The notes: generated from the letters alone by a model not told the origin. Counted from the first letter of the stretch, positions 8,648 to 18,474 are shown. The stretch is 64,000 nucleotides of DNA from Nesterenkonia lutea (GCF_014873955.1 NZ_JADBED010000001.1:2294001-2358000); one strand, 5' to 3'. Numbers and translations are program-made.

Positions 8648-9391
8648 TCAGCGGCGGCTTCTCAGTTCGCCGCGCAGCTGCTCCATCTCGACCCGGACTC
8701 CTGCAGTGTTCTGCGAGGTGCGGACCATGGCGATCATGAATTCCAGCGTGATGCGGATCAGGATCAGATAGATCGCGGCAGGGATCCATCCCAGCAGCAG
8801 CACCAGCAGCCCTGCGACAGGCCCCTCGGTGAAGGCAGAGATGACGGCCACCAGATACCCCAGGGCGATGAAGACCATCAGGATCACGTAGATGAACTTG
8901 GCGAACTTCACCGTCACGAAGCTCTGGAACGAGAGATCGAACAGCGCGGCGAAGAAGTTCTTGCCCTCGACTGAGTTCCGCTGCTGGGGCTGCTGCGGGT
9001 AGGGGTGCTGCTGGTACGGCTGGGGCTGGCCCCCGTATGGCGGGCCACCCTGGCCGGACTGTGGCTGGCCGCCGTACTGGGGCCCACCGGGACCGGGCTG
9101 ACCCTGGGGCGGGTACCCACCGGACTGCTGGGAATAGCCGTAGCCAGAGGAGGCTGAGGCTGCCGACTGCGCCTGGTGCGCGCCCGAGGTGGGCTGCCCG
9201 TAGGGACTCTGGGTCGGCTGCCCGTATCCCGGAGCAATGGGTTCGGTCGGCCTGTGTCCCCCGGAGCCTGCTGCCTGCCCGCCTGTCTGATCGCCGGCTT
9301 CGGGTGTGTCCCCGTCCATCTCATTCGGAGTCTCACGACTCGGAGTCTCTTCGCCGTCTTCGGACCTGTCCTGACCTGGGTGTTCAGTCAT
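8648..9391 (-). CDS. DUF4282 membrane protein with Gln/Gly/Pro-rich head
   Basis: A 247-residue protein. The first ~145 residues are disordered and rich in Gln, Gly, Pro and Tyr (YGQP, GGQPQ repeats). The C-terminal ~100 residues form a DUF4282 domain: a KNFFAALFDLSFQSFVTVKF amphipathic lead-in, two long membrane segments, and a final charged helix (RVEMEQLRGELRSRR). This layout is common in actinobacterial membrane proteins of unknown function. It converges on xth. Confidence 0.82.
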   Translation of the reverse strand: MTEHPGQDRSEDGEETPSRETPNEMDGDTPEAGDQTGGQAAGSGGHRPTEPIAPGYGQPTQSPYGQPTSGAHQAQSAASASSGYGYSQQSGGYPPQGQPGPGGPQYGGQPQSGQGGPPYGGQPQPYQQHPYPQQPQQRNSVEGKNFFAALFDLSFQSFVTVKFAKFIYVILMVFIALGYLVAVISAFTEGPVAGLLVLLLGWIPAAIYLILIRITLEFMIAMVRTSQNTAGVRVEMEQLRGELRSRR

Positions 9392-9433
9392 TGCGCCTCC
9401 TGTACTGTGCGGTCATTACGCCCTGGACTCAAC

Positions 9434-9730
9434 CTATACGAGCCCCTCCTGAACAGTCGAGGACTCTGGGTTGCCCCCGCCCCGCGTTTTACCTGGACCA
9501 AGGCGATCTACCGCCCCCACCGTAGGCCCCGTAGATTCCGCTCTGACGCCATAGGTCCGGGTCCGCTTGCCCCAGGCCACCAGACGACATAACTTGAGAA
9601 CCGCAGCCTCATCGTCCCCTTCTTCCAGGAGGGATGAGGGCGATTCGAGTCGGTCGAGGGATGCCCGTGCGAACTGTCCCACGGCGGAGTCCGCCACGAG
9701 AACAACCGGAGGAGCCCAATGTTTCTGCAT
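9434..9730 (-). CDS. Hypothetical protein, 98 residues
   Basis: An open frame starting with ATG at 9730, preceded by GGAAGGG seven bases upstream on the minus strand. The predicted protein begins MQKHWAPPVVLVADSAVGQF, with a helical middle (LLEEGDDEAAVLKLCRLVAWGK) and a polar tail. I recognise no family. It is divergent to the thioredoxin-reductase-like gene, whose promoter would share the 9731-9840 gap. It could be non-coding. Confidence 0.35.
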   Translation of the reverse strand: MQKHWAPPVVLVADSAVGQFARASLDRLESPSSLLEEGDDEAAVLKLCRLVAWGKRTRTYGVRAESTGPTVGAVDRLGPGKTRGGGNPESSTVQEGLV

Positions 9731-9840
9731 GAACAAGCCCTTCCGTGCAGGGCCGCCCCAGAACAGACCGCAGTTGCGCTCCAGGACAGGCTCGACAAGG
9801 AATAGACCCCTCCCCGCCCCCTGCGAACCCCAGAGGACCG

Positions 9841-10809
9841 ATGAGCTTCTCCCTCCCATCTGAAATCGACGCCCTGGTAGTGGGCGGCGGCCCCGCTGGC
9901 CTGGCCGCCGCAACCTGGTTGGGCCGCTACCAGCGGCGCACCCTGGTGGTCGACGCCGGGGAGCACCGCAACCGGTTCACCGACCAAGTCCATGGACTGC
10001 TGGGTCGAGACCCCATCAGCCCCCAGGACCTGCTGGCTGAGGCTCACGCTGGACTTGAGCAGTACCAGCAGGTGGTCATCCACAGCGGGACGGTCACCGC
10101 CGTGGACCGCACCGAGGACGGCAGGTTCCGCGCCACGGTCGACGGCGCCCCAGTCTTCGCCGAGCGCGTCGTGCTGGCCACCGGGGTCCGGGACCAGCTC
10201 CCAGCGATCACCGGCATCGAGGAGCACTACGGCACAGATGTGTACCACTGTCCCGCCTGCGACGGCCACGAGTTCCGAGGGGGAAACGTGATCGCCCTGG
10301 GCGCGGGCGAACACGTGCCGGCCTACGCTGCCGAGCTGCTGGAGTGGGCCCAGGCTGTATGCGTCGTCACCGACGCCGACGAGCCGGTCTTCGACGAAAC
10401 CCAGTATGAGACTCTGTCCCGGCATGGAATCAGAGTGGTCGACGGGGTAGCCCAGGCCCTGATCGGTCCTCCCGGGGCCTTGGAAGGGCTTCGACTGGAC
10501 GATGGCACCGTGGTGGACGCCGATGCCGTGTTCTTCTCCTACGCGCATCATCCGACCAACGACCTCGCTCGCCACCTCGGGTGTGAACTGGATCAGGAAG
10601 GTCTGATCCAGGTGGACGGTGACCAGCTCACCAGCGTCGAGGGGGTCTACGCCGTCGGGGACATCACTCCCGGCATCCAGCTCGTCCCGGTGGCCATCAG
10701 TCAAGGTGTCGTCGCCGGAGTGGCGTGTGCGACCTCGCTGCGTGAGAACCGCACCACCCACGGGCCGGATCCAGCTCCGCCTGTGCGACGGTTCACCCTC
10801 GACCGATAG
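9841..10809 (+). CDS. Thioredoxin reductase-like NAD(P)/FAD oxidoreductase
   Basis: A 322-residue two-domain flavoprotein. The FAD motif VVGGGPAGLAAA is at residues 13-24, the redox-active CPAC at 137-140 within YHCPACDGHE, and the FAD-closing VYAVGDITPG near the C-terminus. This is the thioredoxin-reductase fold, but the usual NADPH-motif GGGDSA is replaced by ALGAGEHVPAY, and no thioredoxin gene is nearby. It may be a ferredoxin/flavodoxin-type or orphan disulfide reductase. GGACCG precedes the ATG. Confidence 0.82.
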   Translation: MSFSLPSEIDALVVGGGPAGLAAATWLGRYQRRTLVVDAGEHRNRFTDQVHGLLGRDPISPQDLLAEAHAGLEQYQQVVIHSGTVTAVDRTEDGRFRATVDGAPVFAERVVLATGVRDQLPAITGIEEHYGTDVYHCPACDGHEFRGGNVIALGAGEHVPAYAAELLEWAQAVCVVTDADEPVFDETQYETLSRHGIRVVDGVAQALIGPPGALEGLRLDDGTVVDADAVFFSYAHHPTNDLARHLGCELDQEGLIQVDGDQLTSVEGVYAVGDITPGIQLVPVAISQGVVAGVACATSLRENRTTHGPDPAPPVRRFTLDR

Positions 10810-11061
10810 CGGCAGCACCCGTACTCCGACCGCACAGTCTGATCAGTCTCGGTCGCCTGTGGAGGACTTCGGCACGACCGTTCGACGACCAGGTATGGAC
10901 ACCGGCGCGGGGTACATGCGTACCCTGAAGGACCATCCACCGAACTGAGGTGAGTTCATGTGAGCATCTGCTCCGAACCCTCAGTCATCGTGCGTGCTCT
11001 GCGTCGAGCATCCTGCTGAGGCCATACTTCAGCCCCGCTTCCACACTCAGAGGTGAGCAGG

Positions 11062-11584
11062 ATGAACAACGTGACTCCGCGATCCAAGAATCTCCGTGAA
11101 CTGCTCCACCCCATAGGTCTCACGGTCTGTCAGACCCAGGGACTGGCCCGGGCAGCCCGACTGCTCCGTGACACCGGGGCCGGTCACGTCGTCATCACCA
11201 ATATGTCCGAACAGCCCCTGGGACTGATCACCGAGCGCGATATCGAGAAGTTCAAGCAGCTGCACCCGGCAAAGTGGGCTTCCAAACGGTGCGCCTGCGC
11301 TGTGCGGGAACAACTCCGTGTGCAGATCGATGATCCTATGGACAGCGTTGTAGAGGTGCTCAGCCACAACGAGATTCGCCCCCCTTCTGGTCTTCGATGG
11401 CCATGCACTCGCGGGCGTTCTGCCTCCTGCCGAAGTCTTCCAATGGTGCGCTGCTCACAGGCGCCGAGATCTTGACCGGCTTGCTGCCCGAGCCCGCCGG
11501 GAAGAGCAGCAGCTCACCCGGGAGACGCCACCGCCGTCTCAGACAGGAACACAGCGAATACCGAGGTCCTCGGACCAGTCTTGA
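11062..11584 (+). pseudogene. CBS-domain protein with a C6-tract frameshift
   Basis: The first frame encodes a CBS-pair-like protein: an RARAARLLRDTGAGHVVI-type helix-strand and PLGLITERDIEKF, the classic CBS end. It continues to [17 protein letters not shown]. At 11379-11384 a run of six C shifts the frame. Reading with five C restores [21 protein letters not shown] and a basic helical tail to TGA at 11584. Full length would be about 174 residues. CBS proteins often bind adenine nucleotides. AGAGG precedes the ATG at 11062; an in-frame GTG at 11053 is an alternative start. Confidence 0.7.
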
Positions 11585-11708
11585 ACACCGAGCAGCTCCA
11601 GAGCCCTCAGCTTCGCGGATGCCCCAAGACACTGCCCGCCGATCTACGATGGTGATACCTGCCTGGAAGACCATCTCTCTGATGTGGAAGGACGCGAGGT
11701 GCCGCCCT

Positions 11709-13175
11709 ATGAGCGCCCCAGCACAACCCGATATCGCACTGGATCGCCGCTTCGCCGAGGAGTTCCCCGAGCTGTCGATTCCCTGGACTGCTGAAGAGGC
11801 GCCCGCCCCGCGGCTGATCGTGCTCAACACCCCGCTGGCTCATCAGCTGGGACTCGACCCCGCAGACCTGCGGAGCCCTGATGGCCTCCGCCTGCTGGTC
11901 GGCAACAGAGTGCCACCCGGCGCCGCGCCGGTGGCGCAGGGGTACTCCGGCCACCAGTTCGGCGCATACTCTCCGCGCCTGGGTGACGGACGGGCACTGC
12001 TGTTGGGCGAGCTCACCGACAGCGACGGCCAACTGTGCGACATACACCTGAAAGGATCGGGACGGACCCCCTTCGCCCGCGGCAACGCCGACGGTCAGGC
12101 TGCTCTCGGTCCGATGCTGCGCGAATACGTCATCAGCGAGGCCATGCACGCCCTCGGCATTCCTACCACCCGTTCTCTGGCGGTCCTCGCCACAGGTGAC
12201 GTCGTCCAGCGTGAGAAGCCATTGCCCGGTGCGGTGCTCACCCGAGTGGCCAAGAGCCACCTGCGCGTCGGCAGCTTCCAGTATGCCCGCGCCACCGGCG
12301 GCAGCGAGCTGGTCCGCCGTCTGGCCGATCACGCCATTGCCCGGCATGCCCCTGAGGCCGTCAACGCTGAGAACCCATATCTCGCACTGTTCGCCTCGGT
12401 GGTCTCTGCTCAAGCGCAACTGTTGGCCCAGTGGATGCTCGTCGGCTTCGTCCACGGGGTGATGAACACCGACAATATGACCATCTCCGGGGAATCCATC
12501 GATTACGGCCCCTGCGCCTTCATAGATGTCTTTGACCCCGCTGCGGTCTACAGCTCCATCGATCAGACCGGCCGCTACGCCTACCGGAACCAGCCCGTGA
12601 TCGCCGAATGGAACCTCGCCCGTTTCGCCGAGACTCTGCTCCCCCTCTTCGACGATGACGACGAGCATGCCGTTGCCCTGGCCCAGGAGGCCCTGGGGGC
12701 CTTCCGAGGTGAGTACAGTGCTGCCTGGTCGCGCGGCATGAAGACGAAGCTCGGTCTGCCGGAGGACCTGGACGACGAGATCAGCTCACCGGTGGTCGAT
12801 GACCTGTTGACCCTGCTACAGCAGCAGTCGATCGACTACACCTCGTTCTTCCGGGCACTCAGCGACGCTGCCCGCGGCGACACTGAACCTGTTCGACAGA
12901 AGGCCCTGAATCTGGAGACACTCGACGCCTGGCTCGAAGGCTGGCGCAGCCTCGCCCCGGACGCCGAACAGATGGACAGGGTCAACCCTGCCTACATTCC
13001 GCGGAACCATCTGGTGGAGGAAGCTCTCGAGGCGGCAACCGATGGCGACACCGCACCGCTGCACCAGCTCCTGGAAGCCGTGACCGATCCCTACCAGGAA
13101 CGGGACGGCTTCACTCGCTATGCTTCTCCAGCGCCGGCGAGCTTCGGCCCCTACCGAACCTTCTGCGGGACGTGA
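11709..13175 (+). CDS. selO: Protein adenylyltransferase SelO (YdiU/UPF0061)
   Basis: A 488-residue pseudokinase-fold enzyme; the family transfers AMP from ATP to proteins and is tied to redox stress. Recognisable segments are [23 protein letters not shown], the [11 protein letters not shown] nucleotide-binding region, [39 protein letters not shown] and the proline-poor C-terminal helices ending [17 protein letters not shown]. The frame is open further upstream, but the ATG at 11709 follows GGACGCGAGG and gives the family start. The C-terminal Cys replaces selenocysteine-type ends. Confidence 0.9.
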   Translation: MSAPAQPDIALDRRFAEEFPELSIPWTAEEAPAPRLIVLNTPLAHQLGLDPADLRSPDGLRLLVGNRVPPGAAPVAQGYSGHQFGAYSPRLGDGRALLLGELTDSDGQLCDIHLKGSGRTPFARGNADGQAALGPMLREYVISEAMHALGIPTTRSLAVLATGDVVQREKPLPGAVLTRVAKSHLRVGSFQYARATGGSELVRRLADHAIARHAPEAVNAENPYLALFASVVSAQAQLLAQWMLVGFVHGVMNTDNMTISGESIDYGPCAFIDVFDPAAVYSSIDQTGRYAYRNQPVIAEWNLARFAETLLPLFDDDDEHAVALAQEALGAFRGEYSAAWSRGMKTKLGLPEDLDDEISSPVVDDLLTLLQQQSIDYTSFFRALSDAARGDTEPVRQKALNLETLDAWLEGWRSLAPDAEQMDRVNPAYIPRNHLVEEALEAATDGDTAPLHQLLEAVTDPYQERDGFTRYASPAPASFGPYRTFCGT

Positions 13176-13232
13176 GGTCCCGGCACGTGTGAACCAGCAG
13201 AGCTGCCTCTTCGGGGTCACTCTTCTCACGAG

Positions 13233-13265
13233 TTCACTGAAAGTGCACTATAGTGCTCGAGTGAA
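13233..13265. promoter_or_regulatory. Nested palindromes and -10 at the XRE-cupin start
   Basis: A perfect 12-bp palindrome GCACTATAGTGC (13245-13256) lies inside an outer inverted pair TTCACT (13233-13238) and AGTGAA (13260-13265). The palindrome includes TATAGT (13249-13254), a plausible -10. That would place transcription start at or next to the GTG at 13261, consistent with a leaderless, autorepressed message. Confidence 0.5.
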
Positions 13266-13866
13266 GCACAGTCAGAACACTCTCTCCGCCGCAATCGGGG
13301 ACCGAGTCCGGCACCATCGGCTCCGGCGCGGTTGGACTCTCGACCACCTTGCCGAGGCCTCCTCGGTCAGTCGGCGCATGTTGATCAACGTTGAACAGGG
13401 AGCCGCCAACCCAAGCGTCGGGACCCTGTTGAAACTCAGCGAAGCCTTGAGCGTGGGACTGCCCGAGCTGGTGGAGTCCCCCGAGGCCGGGTCCATCAAG
13501 GTCACGCGCGGTGGCCAGGGGGCGCTCCTCTGGTCAGGAGACTCCGGAGGGCGTGGAGTGCTCGTGGCATCAGTCGAGACCCCCGATGTGCTGGAGCTGT
13601 GGGACTGGAGTCTCGGTGCACACGACGCTCACACCAGCACCGCCCACACTCCCGGCACTCGAGAGCTGCTCCAGGTGCTGGACGGCTCGGTGACGCTCGA
13701 CGTCGACGGACAGCTCCATCTGCTGGAGAACGGCGATGCCATCACCTTCCCCGGCGACGTGCCCCATTCCTACACCAATCCACACCCGCACCCCGCCCGC
13801 TTCACCCTGACCGTCTTTGAACCCGGCAGGACACCTACACACCGCAGGGAGACCAACCATGCCTGA
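13261..13866 (+). CDS. XRE-family regulator with C-terminal cupin
   Basis: A 201-residue regulator. The helix-turn-helix is in residues ~10-65 (RVRHHRLRRGWTLDHLAEAS, INVEQGAANPSVGTLLKLSEAL). The C-terminal ~80 residues form a cupin (ELLQVLDGSVTLDV, DAITFPGDVPHSYTNPH), a small-molecule sensor. The GTG at 13261 is chosen because no better start exists and the helix-turn-helix begins directly after. Its stop overlaps the next gene by eight bases. It probably represses its own operon through the palindrome at its start and responds to a metabolite handled by the downstream genes. Confidence 0.85.
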   Translation: MKHSQNTLSAAIGDRVRHHRLRRGWTLDHLAEASSVSRRMLINVEQGAANPSVGTLLKLSEALSVGLPELVESPEAGSIKVTRGGQGALLWSGDSGGRGVLVASVETPDVLELWDWSLGAHDAHTSTAHTPGTRELLQVLDGSVTLDVDGQLHLLENGDAITFPGDVPHSYTNPHPHPARFTLTVFEPGRTPTHRRETNHA

Positions 13867-14599
13867 GTCCACGGACGACCAGAAGCTTCTCGCGGCCGCG
13901 CACGTGGACGACGCGGTCTTCGACCTGCGGCCGGATTACCAGGCGCTGCTGCTCATCGTCGAGGGAATCGTCCCCGGTGCCTCCGACGAGTCCAGCGAGG
14001 CGCTGCTGAGCCAGGCCGAAGCATCCACCGCGCAGAGAGTGACCGAGGGTCCCATCGAGGAGCTCGAACACGTCGCCGCCTGGCGGGAGGCCTACCGAGC
14101 CTTCGGTGCCAAGCCTCAGCGCACCCGCAACAGCCTCGAAGCGCTGACCAGGCGCGCCGAGACCGGGCTTCCGCGAGTGAACCGACTGACCGACATCTAC
14201 AACGCGATCTCGGTGCTCCACCAGATCCCCCTGGGCGGGGAGGACCTCGCCGGCTATGTCGGGGCCCCGCACCTGGTCCGTGCCAGCGGCGAGGAACCTT
14301 TCGAGGTGACCTCCGACGGTGAACCCAGCCTTGAATACCCCAAGCCGGGCGAGGTGATCTGGCGCGACGACGCCGGTGTGACCTGCCGGCGGTGGAACTG
14401 GCGCCAGGGTCCGCGCACCCAGCTCACCGCAGAGACAACCCAGGCATTGTTCATCCTGGACGCGCTGGCACCCGTGACCATCGAGGACCTGACCATGGCA
14501 GCAGATGCCCTCGTGCAGCACCTGAGTGACTTCAGTCCGAATCTGCGGACCTCCCGCCGGATCATCTCCGCCGAGACCACCGGGCAGACCCGCCTGTGA
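13859..14599 (+). CDS. B3/B4 tRNA-editing-domain protein
   Basis: A 246-residue protein matching the stand-alone B3/B4 domain of phenylalanyl-tRNA synthetase beta subunits. Characteristic segments are AWREAYRAFGAKPQRTRNSLEAL, LPRVNRLTDIYNAISVLHQIPLGG and EPGEVIWRD-like strands. Stand-alone versions may hydrolyse mischarged aminoacyl-tRNA or bind amino acids; the function is not settled. The ATG at 13859 overlaps the XRE-cupin stop, indicating translational coupling. It is followed by a DapA-family gene, suggesting an amino-acid-related pathway. Confidence 0.82.
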   Translation: MPESTDDQKLLAAAHVDDAVFDLRPDYQALLLIVEGIVPGASDESSEALLSQAEASTAQRVTEGPIEELEHVAAWREAYRAFGAKPQRTRNSLEALTRRAETGLPRVNRLTDIYNAISVLHQIPLGGEDLAGYVGAPHLVRASGEEPFEVTSDGEPSLEYPKPGEVIWRDDAGVTCRRWNWRQGPRTQLTAETTQALFILDALAPVTIEDLTMAADALVQHLSDFSPNLRTSRRIISAETTGQTRL

Positions 14600-14707
14600 T
14601 CTCGGGCTGGGGGCAGGCGCGAGCACCCGCTCTTGGAGACCAGCCCCCTTCCCACCCTCGGCCCCCACGACTGACCCCATAGGTGTCACAGACCCCGTAA
14701 GGGAAGC

Positions 14708-15604
14708 ATGATGTTCACCGGCCGCAGTGCCTTTCCGCTCACGCCCATCAAAGACGACGCCGTCGATGAGACAGCTTTCGCCCGTCTGGTAGAACGCCTC
14801 GCCGCCGAGAACGTGGACTCGGTCACGGCTCTGGGCTCGACCGGATCCTACGCCTACCTCTCCACGCGGGAACGAGCCCGTGTCACCGAACTCGCTGTGG
14901 AGCATGCACAGCATGTTCCGGTCCTCGTCGGAGTCGGGGCTCTGCGCACCTCCGATGTCATGACGCACGTGGAGAACGCCCAACGCGCTGGGGCCTCCGG
15001 ACTGCTGCTAGCGCCGATGAGCTACCAGCCACTGACCGAGGACGAGGTCTACTCGCTGTTTCGCACCGTCACCCAGAACGCCTCAGCACCTGTGGTCGTC
15101 TATGACAACCCGGGCACCACCCGGTTCACCTTCAGCACTGAGCTCTACGGGCGAATCGCCGCCCTTCCCGGCATCGCCTCGATCAAGATCCCTGCCGTCT
15201 CCGGGGAACTCCACCAGGCACGGACGCGCATCGATGAGATCCGTGCGGTGATCCCCGAGCACGTCACCATCGGAGTCTCGGGTGATCCGACCGCCGTCAC
15301 CGGCATGCTGGCAGGATGCGATGCCTGGTACTCCGTCCTCGCGGGCACCCTGCCCCGCGCCGCGAAGCGCATCATCGGACCCGCCCTCGCAGGACACGCC
15401 GCCGAGGCGGTGGCCGAGTCTCAGCGGCTCGCTCCGCTGTGGGGCCTCTTCACCGACCACGGCAGCCTTCGTGTCGTGGCCGCGATCGCCGAACATCTCC
15501 GCCTCACGGACCACCCGAATCTGCCTGCCCCGCTCCGCGGACTCCCACCGACGGCGCGACACCATCTCAGAGAGGCTATAGAGAAACTCGCTCTTCTCCC
15601 GTGA
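14708..15604 (+). CDS. Dihydrodipicolinate synthase/N-acetylneuraminate lyase family protein
   Basis: A 298-residue TIM-barrel Schiff-base aldolase. The catalytic Tyr lies in VVVYDNPGTTRF, the Schiff-base Lys in GIASIKIPAVSGEL, and the pyruvate-binding loop near LGSTGSYAYLS (GSTGE-like, with Tyr in place of Glu). The divergence suggests a catabolic lyase rather than housekeeping DapA. It follows the B3/B4 gene after 108 bases and is likely co-transcribed. Two adjacent ATGs (14708, 14711) are possible starts after GGGAAGC. Confidence 0.85.
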   Translation: MMFTGRSAFPLTPIKDDAVDETAFARLVERLAAENVDSVTALGSTGSYAYLSTRERARVTELAVEHAQHVPVLVGVGALRTSDVMTHVENAQRAGASGLLLAPMSYQPLTEDEVYSLFRTVTQNASAPVVVYDNPGTTRFTFSTELYGRIAALPGIASIKIPAVSGELHQARTRIDEIRAVIPEHVTIGVSGDPTAVTGMLAGCDAWYSVLAGTLPRAAKRIIGPALAGHAAEAVAESQRLAPLWGLFTDHGSLRVVAAIAEHLRLTDHPNLPAPLRGLPPTARHHLREAIEKLALLP

Positions 15605-15735
15605 GACTGATTCTTGTCGAAGTCACCAGGCGATGTTGGGACCACAGGGCAGTGGCCCACGCCTGCAGGTCTTCCTCGGTGACCCACTCGGCCAGTCGGA
15701 GACTGTGGTTCTTGGTCTAGTTGAGCATCCCCGGG

Positions 15736-15762
15736 TCAGCTGCCTTGAGCCGAGGCAGCTGA
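15736..15762. repeat. 10-bp-arm stem-loop before the BCCT gene
   Basis: A perfect inverted repeat: TCAGCTGCCT, a 7-nt loop, and AGGCAGCTGA. It lies between the DapA-like stop and the BCCT start. It may terminate the upstream operon (no T-run) or act in the BCCT leader. The preceding 15605-15735 shows no convincing gene. Confidence 0.6.
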
Positions 15763-15858
15763 GTACTCCGGTCATTCCTCGCCAAGGGGTATCTTGGGTT
15801 GAAATTCTCCGTTTCCCTATGAGACAGCCCGTCGAGACGTATTCGAGGAGCCGATCCC

Positions 15859-17556
15859 ATGTTGACCCGATTCCACGACCTGCTGCGGCTGCGCACCTCG
15901 CCGGCGGTGTTCTTCGGTGCCGCTGCAGTGATCATCCTGTTCGTGGTCACCACCGTGGCCTTCACTGACCCGCTCGATGCAGCCGTGACCGCCGCCTCGG
16001 ACTGGTTGTACACCAACCTGGGCTGGTTCTACATCTTCGGGTTGACGCTGTTCCTGCTGTTCCTGATCCTCATCGCGATCAGCCGGTTCGGACGGGTGAG
16101 GCTGGGCCCCGACGAGGAACCTCCCGAGCATTCGGGCCTGACCTGGTTCGGCATGCTGTTCGCCGCCGGCATCGGCAGCATCCTGATGTTCTGGGGCGTG
16201 GCCGAACCGGTGAGCCACTTCGGAAATCCCCCGCGTGGACCTTCGCTGGGGGTGGAAGCCGAGACGACCGCAGCGGCCGTCGACGCCATGAACTTCACCT
16301 TTTACCACTTCACCCTGCACACCTGGGCGATCTTCACCTTGCCAGCGCTTTGCTTCGCCTACTTCATTCACAAGCGCAACCTCCCACCCCGGGTCAGCTC
16401 AATCTTCCAGCCGATCCTCGGGGACAGGATCCATGGACCGGTGGGCAAGTTCATCGACGTGGTCGCCATCGTCGGCACCGTCTTCGGCGTCGCCGTCTCC
16501 GTGGGGCTGGGAGCACTGCAGATCAACGGAGGCCTCTCCCGAGTCCTCGACGTTGACGAGAGTGCCATGTGGCAGCTGATCATCATCGGAGTGGTCGGCG
16601 GGACGGCCATGATCTCAGTCTCCTTAGGGCTGGACCGGGGCATCAAGGTGATCTCCAACGTCAACGTCTGGATGGCCGTAGGACTGCTGGTGTTCATCCT
16701 CATCGCAGGACCCACCCTCTTCGTGCTCGAGGGCACCATCGAGTCAGCGGGCCGCTACGTGATGAATCTCCCCGAGCTCGCACTGTGGAACAACGCCTAC
16801 GCCGACACCGGGTGGCAGGACTCCTGGACGGTGTTCTACTGGGCCTGGACGATCAGCTGGTCGCCCTTCGTGGGGATCTTCATCGCCCGGATCTCGAAGG
16901 GTCGCACGGTCCGTGAGTTCGTCGCCGGGGTGCTTGGGATTCCAGCAGGCTTCTCACTGTTGTGGTTCGGGATCTTCGGGCACTCCGCCTTCGACATCGA
17001 ACTCAATGGCGAGGGCGGACTCGTCCAGACCGTCGTCGAAGAAGAAGACATCCCCGGGGCACTGTTCGCGTTCCTCGAGCACTATCCCGCGACCACCTTC
17101 ATCTCGGTGATCGCCATCATCCTGGTCGTGGTCTTCTTCATCACCGCGGTCGACTCTGCAGCGCTGGTGGCCGACACGATGGCCAACGGCCATGACGACT
17201 TCAACCCCCTGGGCCAGCGAATCTTCTGGGCCATCGCCATCGCGGTCATCTCTGCCACCCTGCTGGTGTTCTCCGGATCGGGCGGGCTGGAGGCGCTGGA
17301 GAAGACCATCGTTCTGGTCGGTCTGCCCTTCTTCGTGATGGGCTACTTCCAGATGTACGCCCTGTACCGGGGCCTGAGAGAGGACACCAGTGAGCTGCCT
17401 GTCATGCGCACGCGCTCCTGGAAGAAGGTGCTCCCACCCAAGGAGCATCGCCGTCGCCAAGGGGAGCACGGCCACAACGCAGCTGAGGTCGTCGTCGAAC
17501 CCGAGGCTGCGGATCAACCCCCGGTGAGACGTGATCCCTATATCGACCAGGATTGA
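15859..17556 (+). CDS. BCCT family betaine/choline/carnitine transporter
   Basis: A 565-residue carrier with about twelve membrane helices, the length typical for osmolyte uptake systems. The family signature is the aromatic-rich WTISWSPFVGIFIARISKG. Also visible are GLTWFGMLFAAGIGSILMFWG-like glycine-rich TM3 features (AAGIGSI) and VVFFITAVDSAALVADTMA. The C-terminal ~60 residues are hydrophilic and charged and may sense osmotic strength, as in BetP. GAGGAG precedes the ATG at 15859. The probable role is Na+-coupled uptake of glycine betaine or choline. Confidence 0.92.
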   Translation: MLTRFHDLLRLRTSPAVFFGAAAVIILFVVTTVAFTDPLDAAVTAASDWLYTNLGWFYIFGLTLFLLFLILIAISRFGRVRLGPDEEPPEHSGLTWFGMLFAAGIGSILMFWGVAEPVSHFGNPPRGPSLGVEAETTAAAVDAMNFTFYHFTLHTWAIFTLPALCFAYFIHKRNLPPRVSSIFQPILGDRIHGPVGKFIDVVAIVGTVFGVAVSVGLGALQINGGLSRVLDVDESAMWQLIIIGVVGGTAMISVSLGLDRGIKVISNVNVWMAVGLLVFILIAGPTLFVLEGTIESAGRYVMNLPELALWNNAYADTGWQDSWTVFYWAWTISWSPFVGIFIARISKGRTVREFVAGVLGIPAGFSLLWFGIFGHSAFDIELNGEGGLVQTVVEEEDIPGALFAFLEHYPATTFISVIAIILVVVFFITAVDSAALVADTMANGHDDFNPLGQRIFWAIAIAVISATLLVFSGSGGLEALEKTIVLVGLPFFVMGYFQMYALYRGLREDTSELPVMRTRSWKKVLPPKEHRRRQGEHGHNAAEVVVEPEAADQPPVRRDPYIDQD

Positions 17557-17927
17557 GGGATGGAGATTCGGATCCCTGGACAGAGCCCAATCCACGGAGC
17601 GATCGACTGAAAGCGTCTTCTGCGTCGCATTCGAGGCCCCCGGATCTCGGGGTATATGAGGCCCCGCGGCGATGCTGGAACCACAGAAGGACCAGCGCCT
17701 CTCCCCCGGCTTCCCCGCCAGGGGGTGAAGGGCCCGCAGTTGCAGCTGGTATTTGTCGATACACGCGGTGAGCCAATCGAGGCTGAGACGGTGAAGACGA
17801 CACGGATGACAAGCCTCGTCGGCTCATCCGCGTAAACCCGCTCCGAACGGCTTGCCCCCGAGTATCGGACTACGTCACCCAGAAAGTCTCTATGCTGAGG
17901 GAAATAGCCGACACCCCGGAGGTGCCT
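17557..17927. other. Intergenic region without recognisable gene
   Basis: Between the BCCT stop and the membrane protein start no frame on either strand shows recognisable protein features. A GC-rich imperfect hairpin (about 17704-17740) could serve as terminator. The ribosome site GGAGG at 17918-17922 belongs to the next gene. Confidence 0.5.
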
Positions 17928-18474
17928 GTGTTGACGGAGTTCGTGCGGGATCAATGCGTTCTGTATCGCGTGGTTCGGGCTTATGGCGATGGCATGGTTT
18001 GGCTGGGCCCAGGAGGACCCGCCCCGGCACTGGCAGGTGCGCCTGGGAATAGGGTCAGCTCTTGGGTTGCTCTTGGCAGGCGTATTCGGTTACAGCGTCT
18101 TTATGCACTGGGATCAGAACAGTGTCCTTGAAGGCCACTATGAGTGGTTCGGCCTTCTCGTTGGGTTTGAAGTCCTCTTAGCAGGTGCCGGGTGCTTTTA
18201 TCTCTGGCGGAAAGACAGGCGTCGTTGGATGGCCTGGTGGGTAGCGCTCGTGGTGGCTCTGCACTTCTTCCCTCTTGCGCTGCTCCTTCAAGACATCTCC
18301 ATCGCTCTCCTGGGCCTTTTGCAGGCAGGCCTTCTGGTGCCGCTGACGCGGCGACTCGGGGGACACGATTGGACTACCAGCCGTATCGTGGGACCGCTTA
18401 TGGGGGTCTCGTTTCTAGCTTTCGCGGGAGCATCGACTGGGTTCTACCTACTCAGAACGGGACTTCCTTGGTAG
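17928..18474 (+). pseudogene. Small integral membrane protein, apparent one-base frameshift
   Basis: A GTG at 17928 sits five bases after GGAGG and begins MLTEFVRD. Homologous-looking sequence then continues one frame over, as NAFCIAWFGLMAMAWFGWAQ, which completes a first membrane helix. Reading resumes to 18474 with four further hydrophobic segments. An extra C near 17952 explains the shift. Without it the product would be about 181 residues. I know no function; similar DUF-type membrane proteins occur in actinobacteria. If the frameshift is real, translation could start at ATG 17983, losing half of TM1. Confidence 0.55.

Noticed and set aside
9508..10818. A 436-codon minus-strand frame opposite the thioredoxin-reductase-like gene
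   Set aside because: The plus strand has intact FAD and CPAC motifs in the same interval; the antisense product has none.
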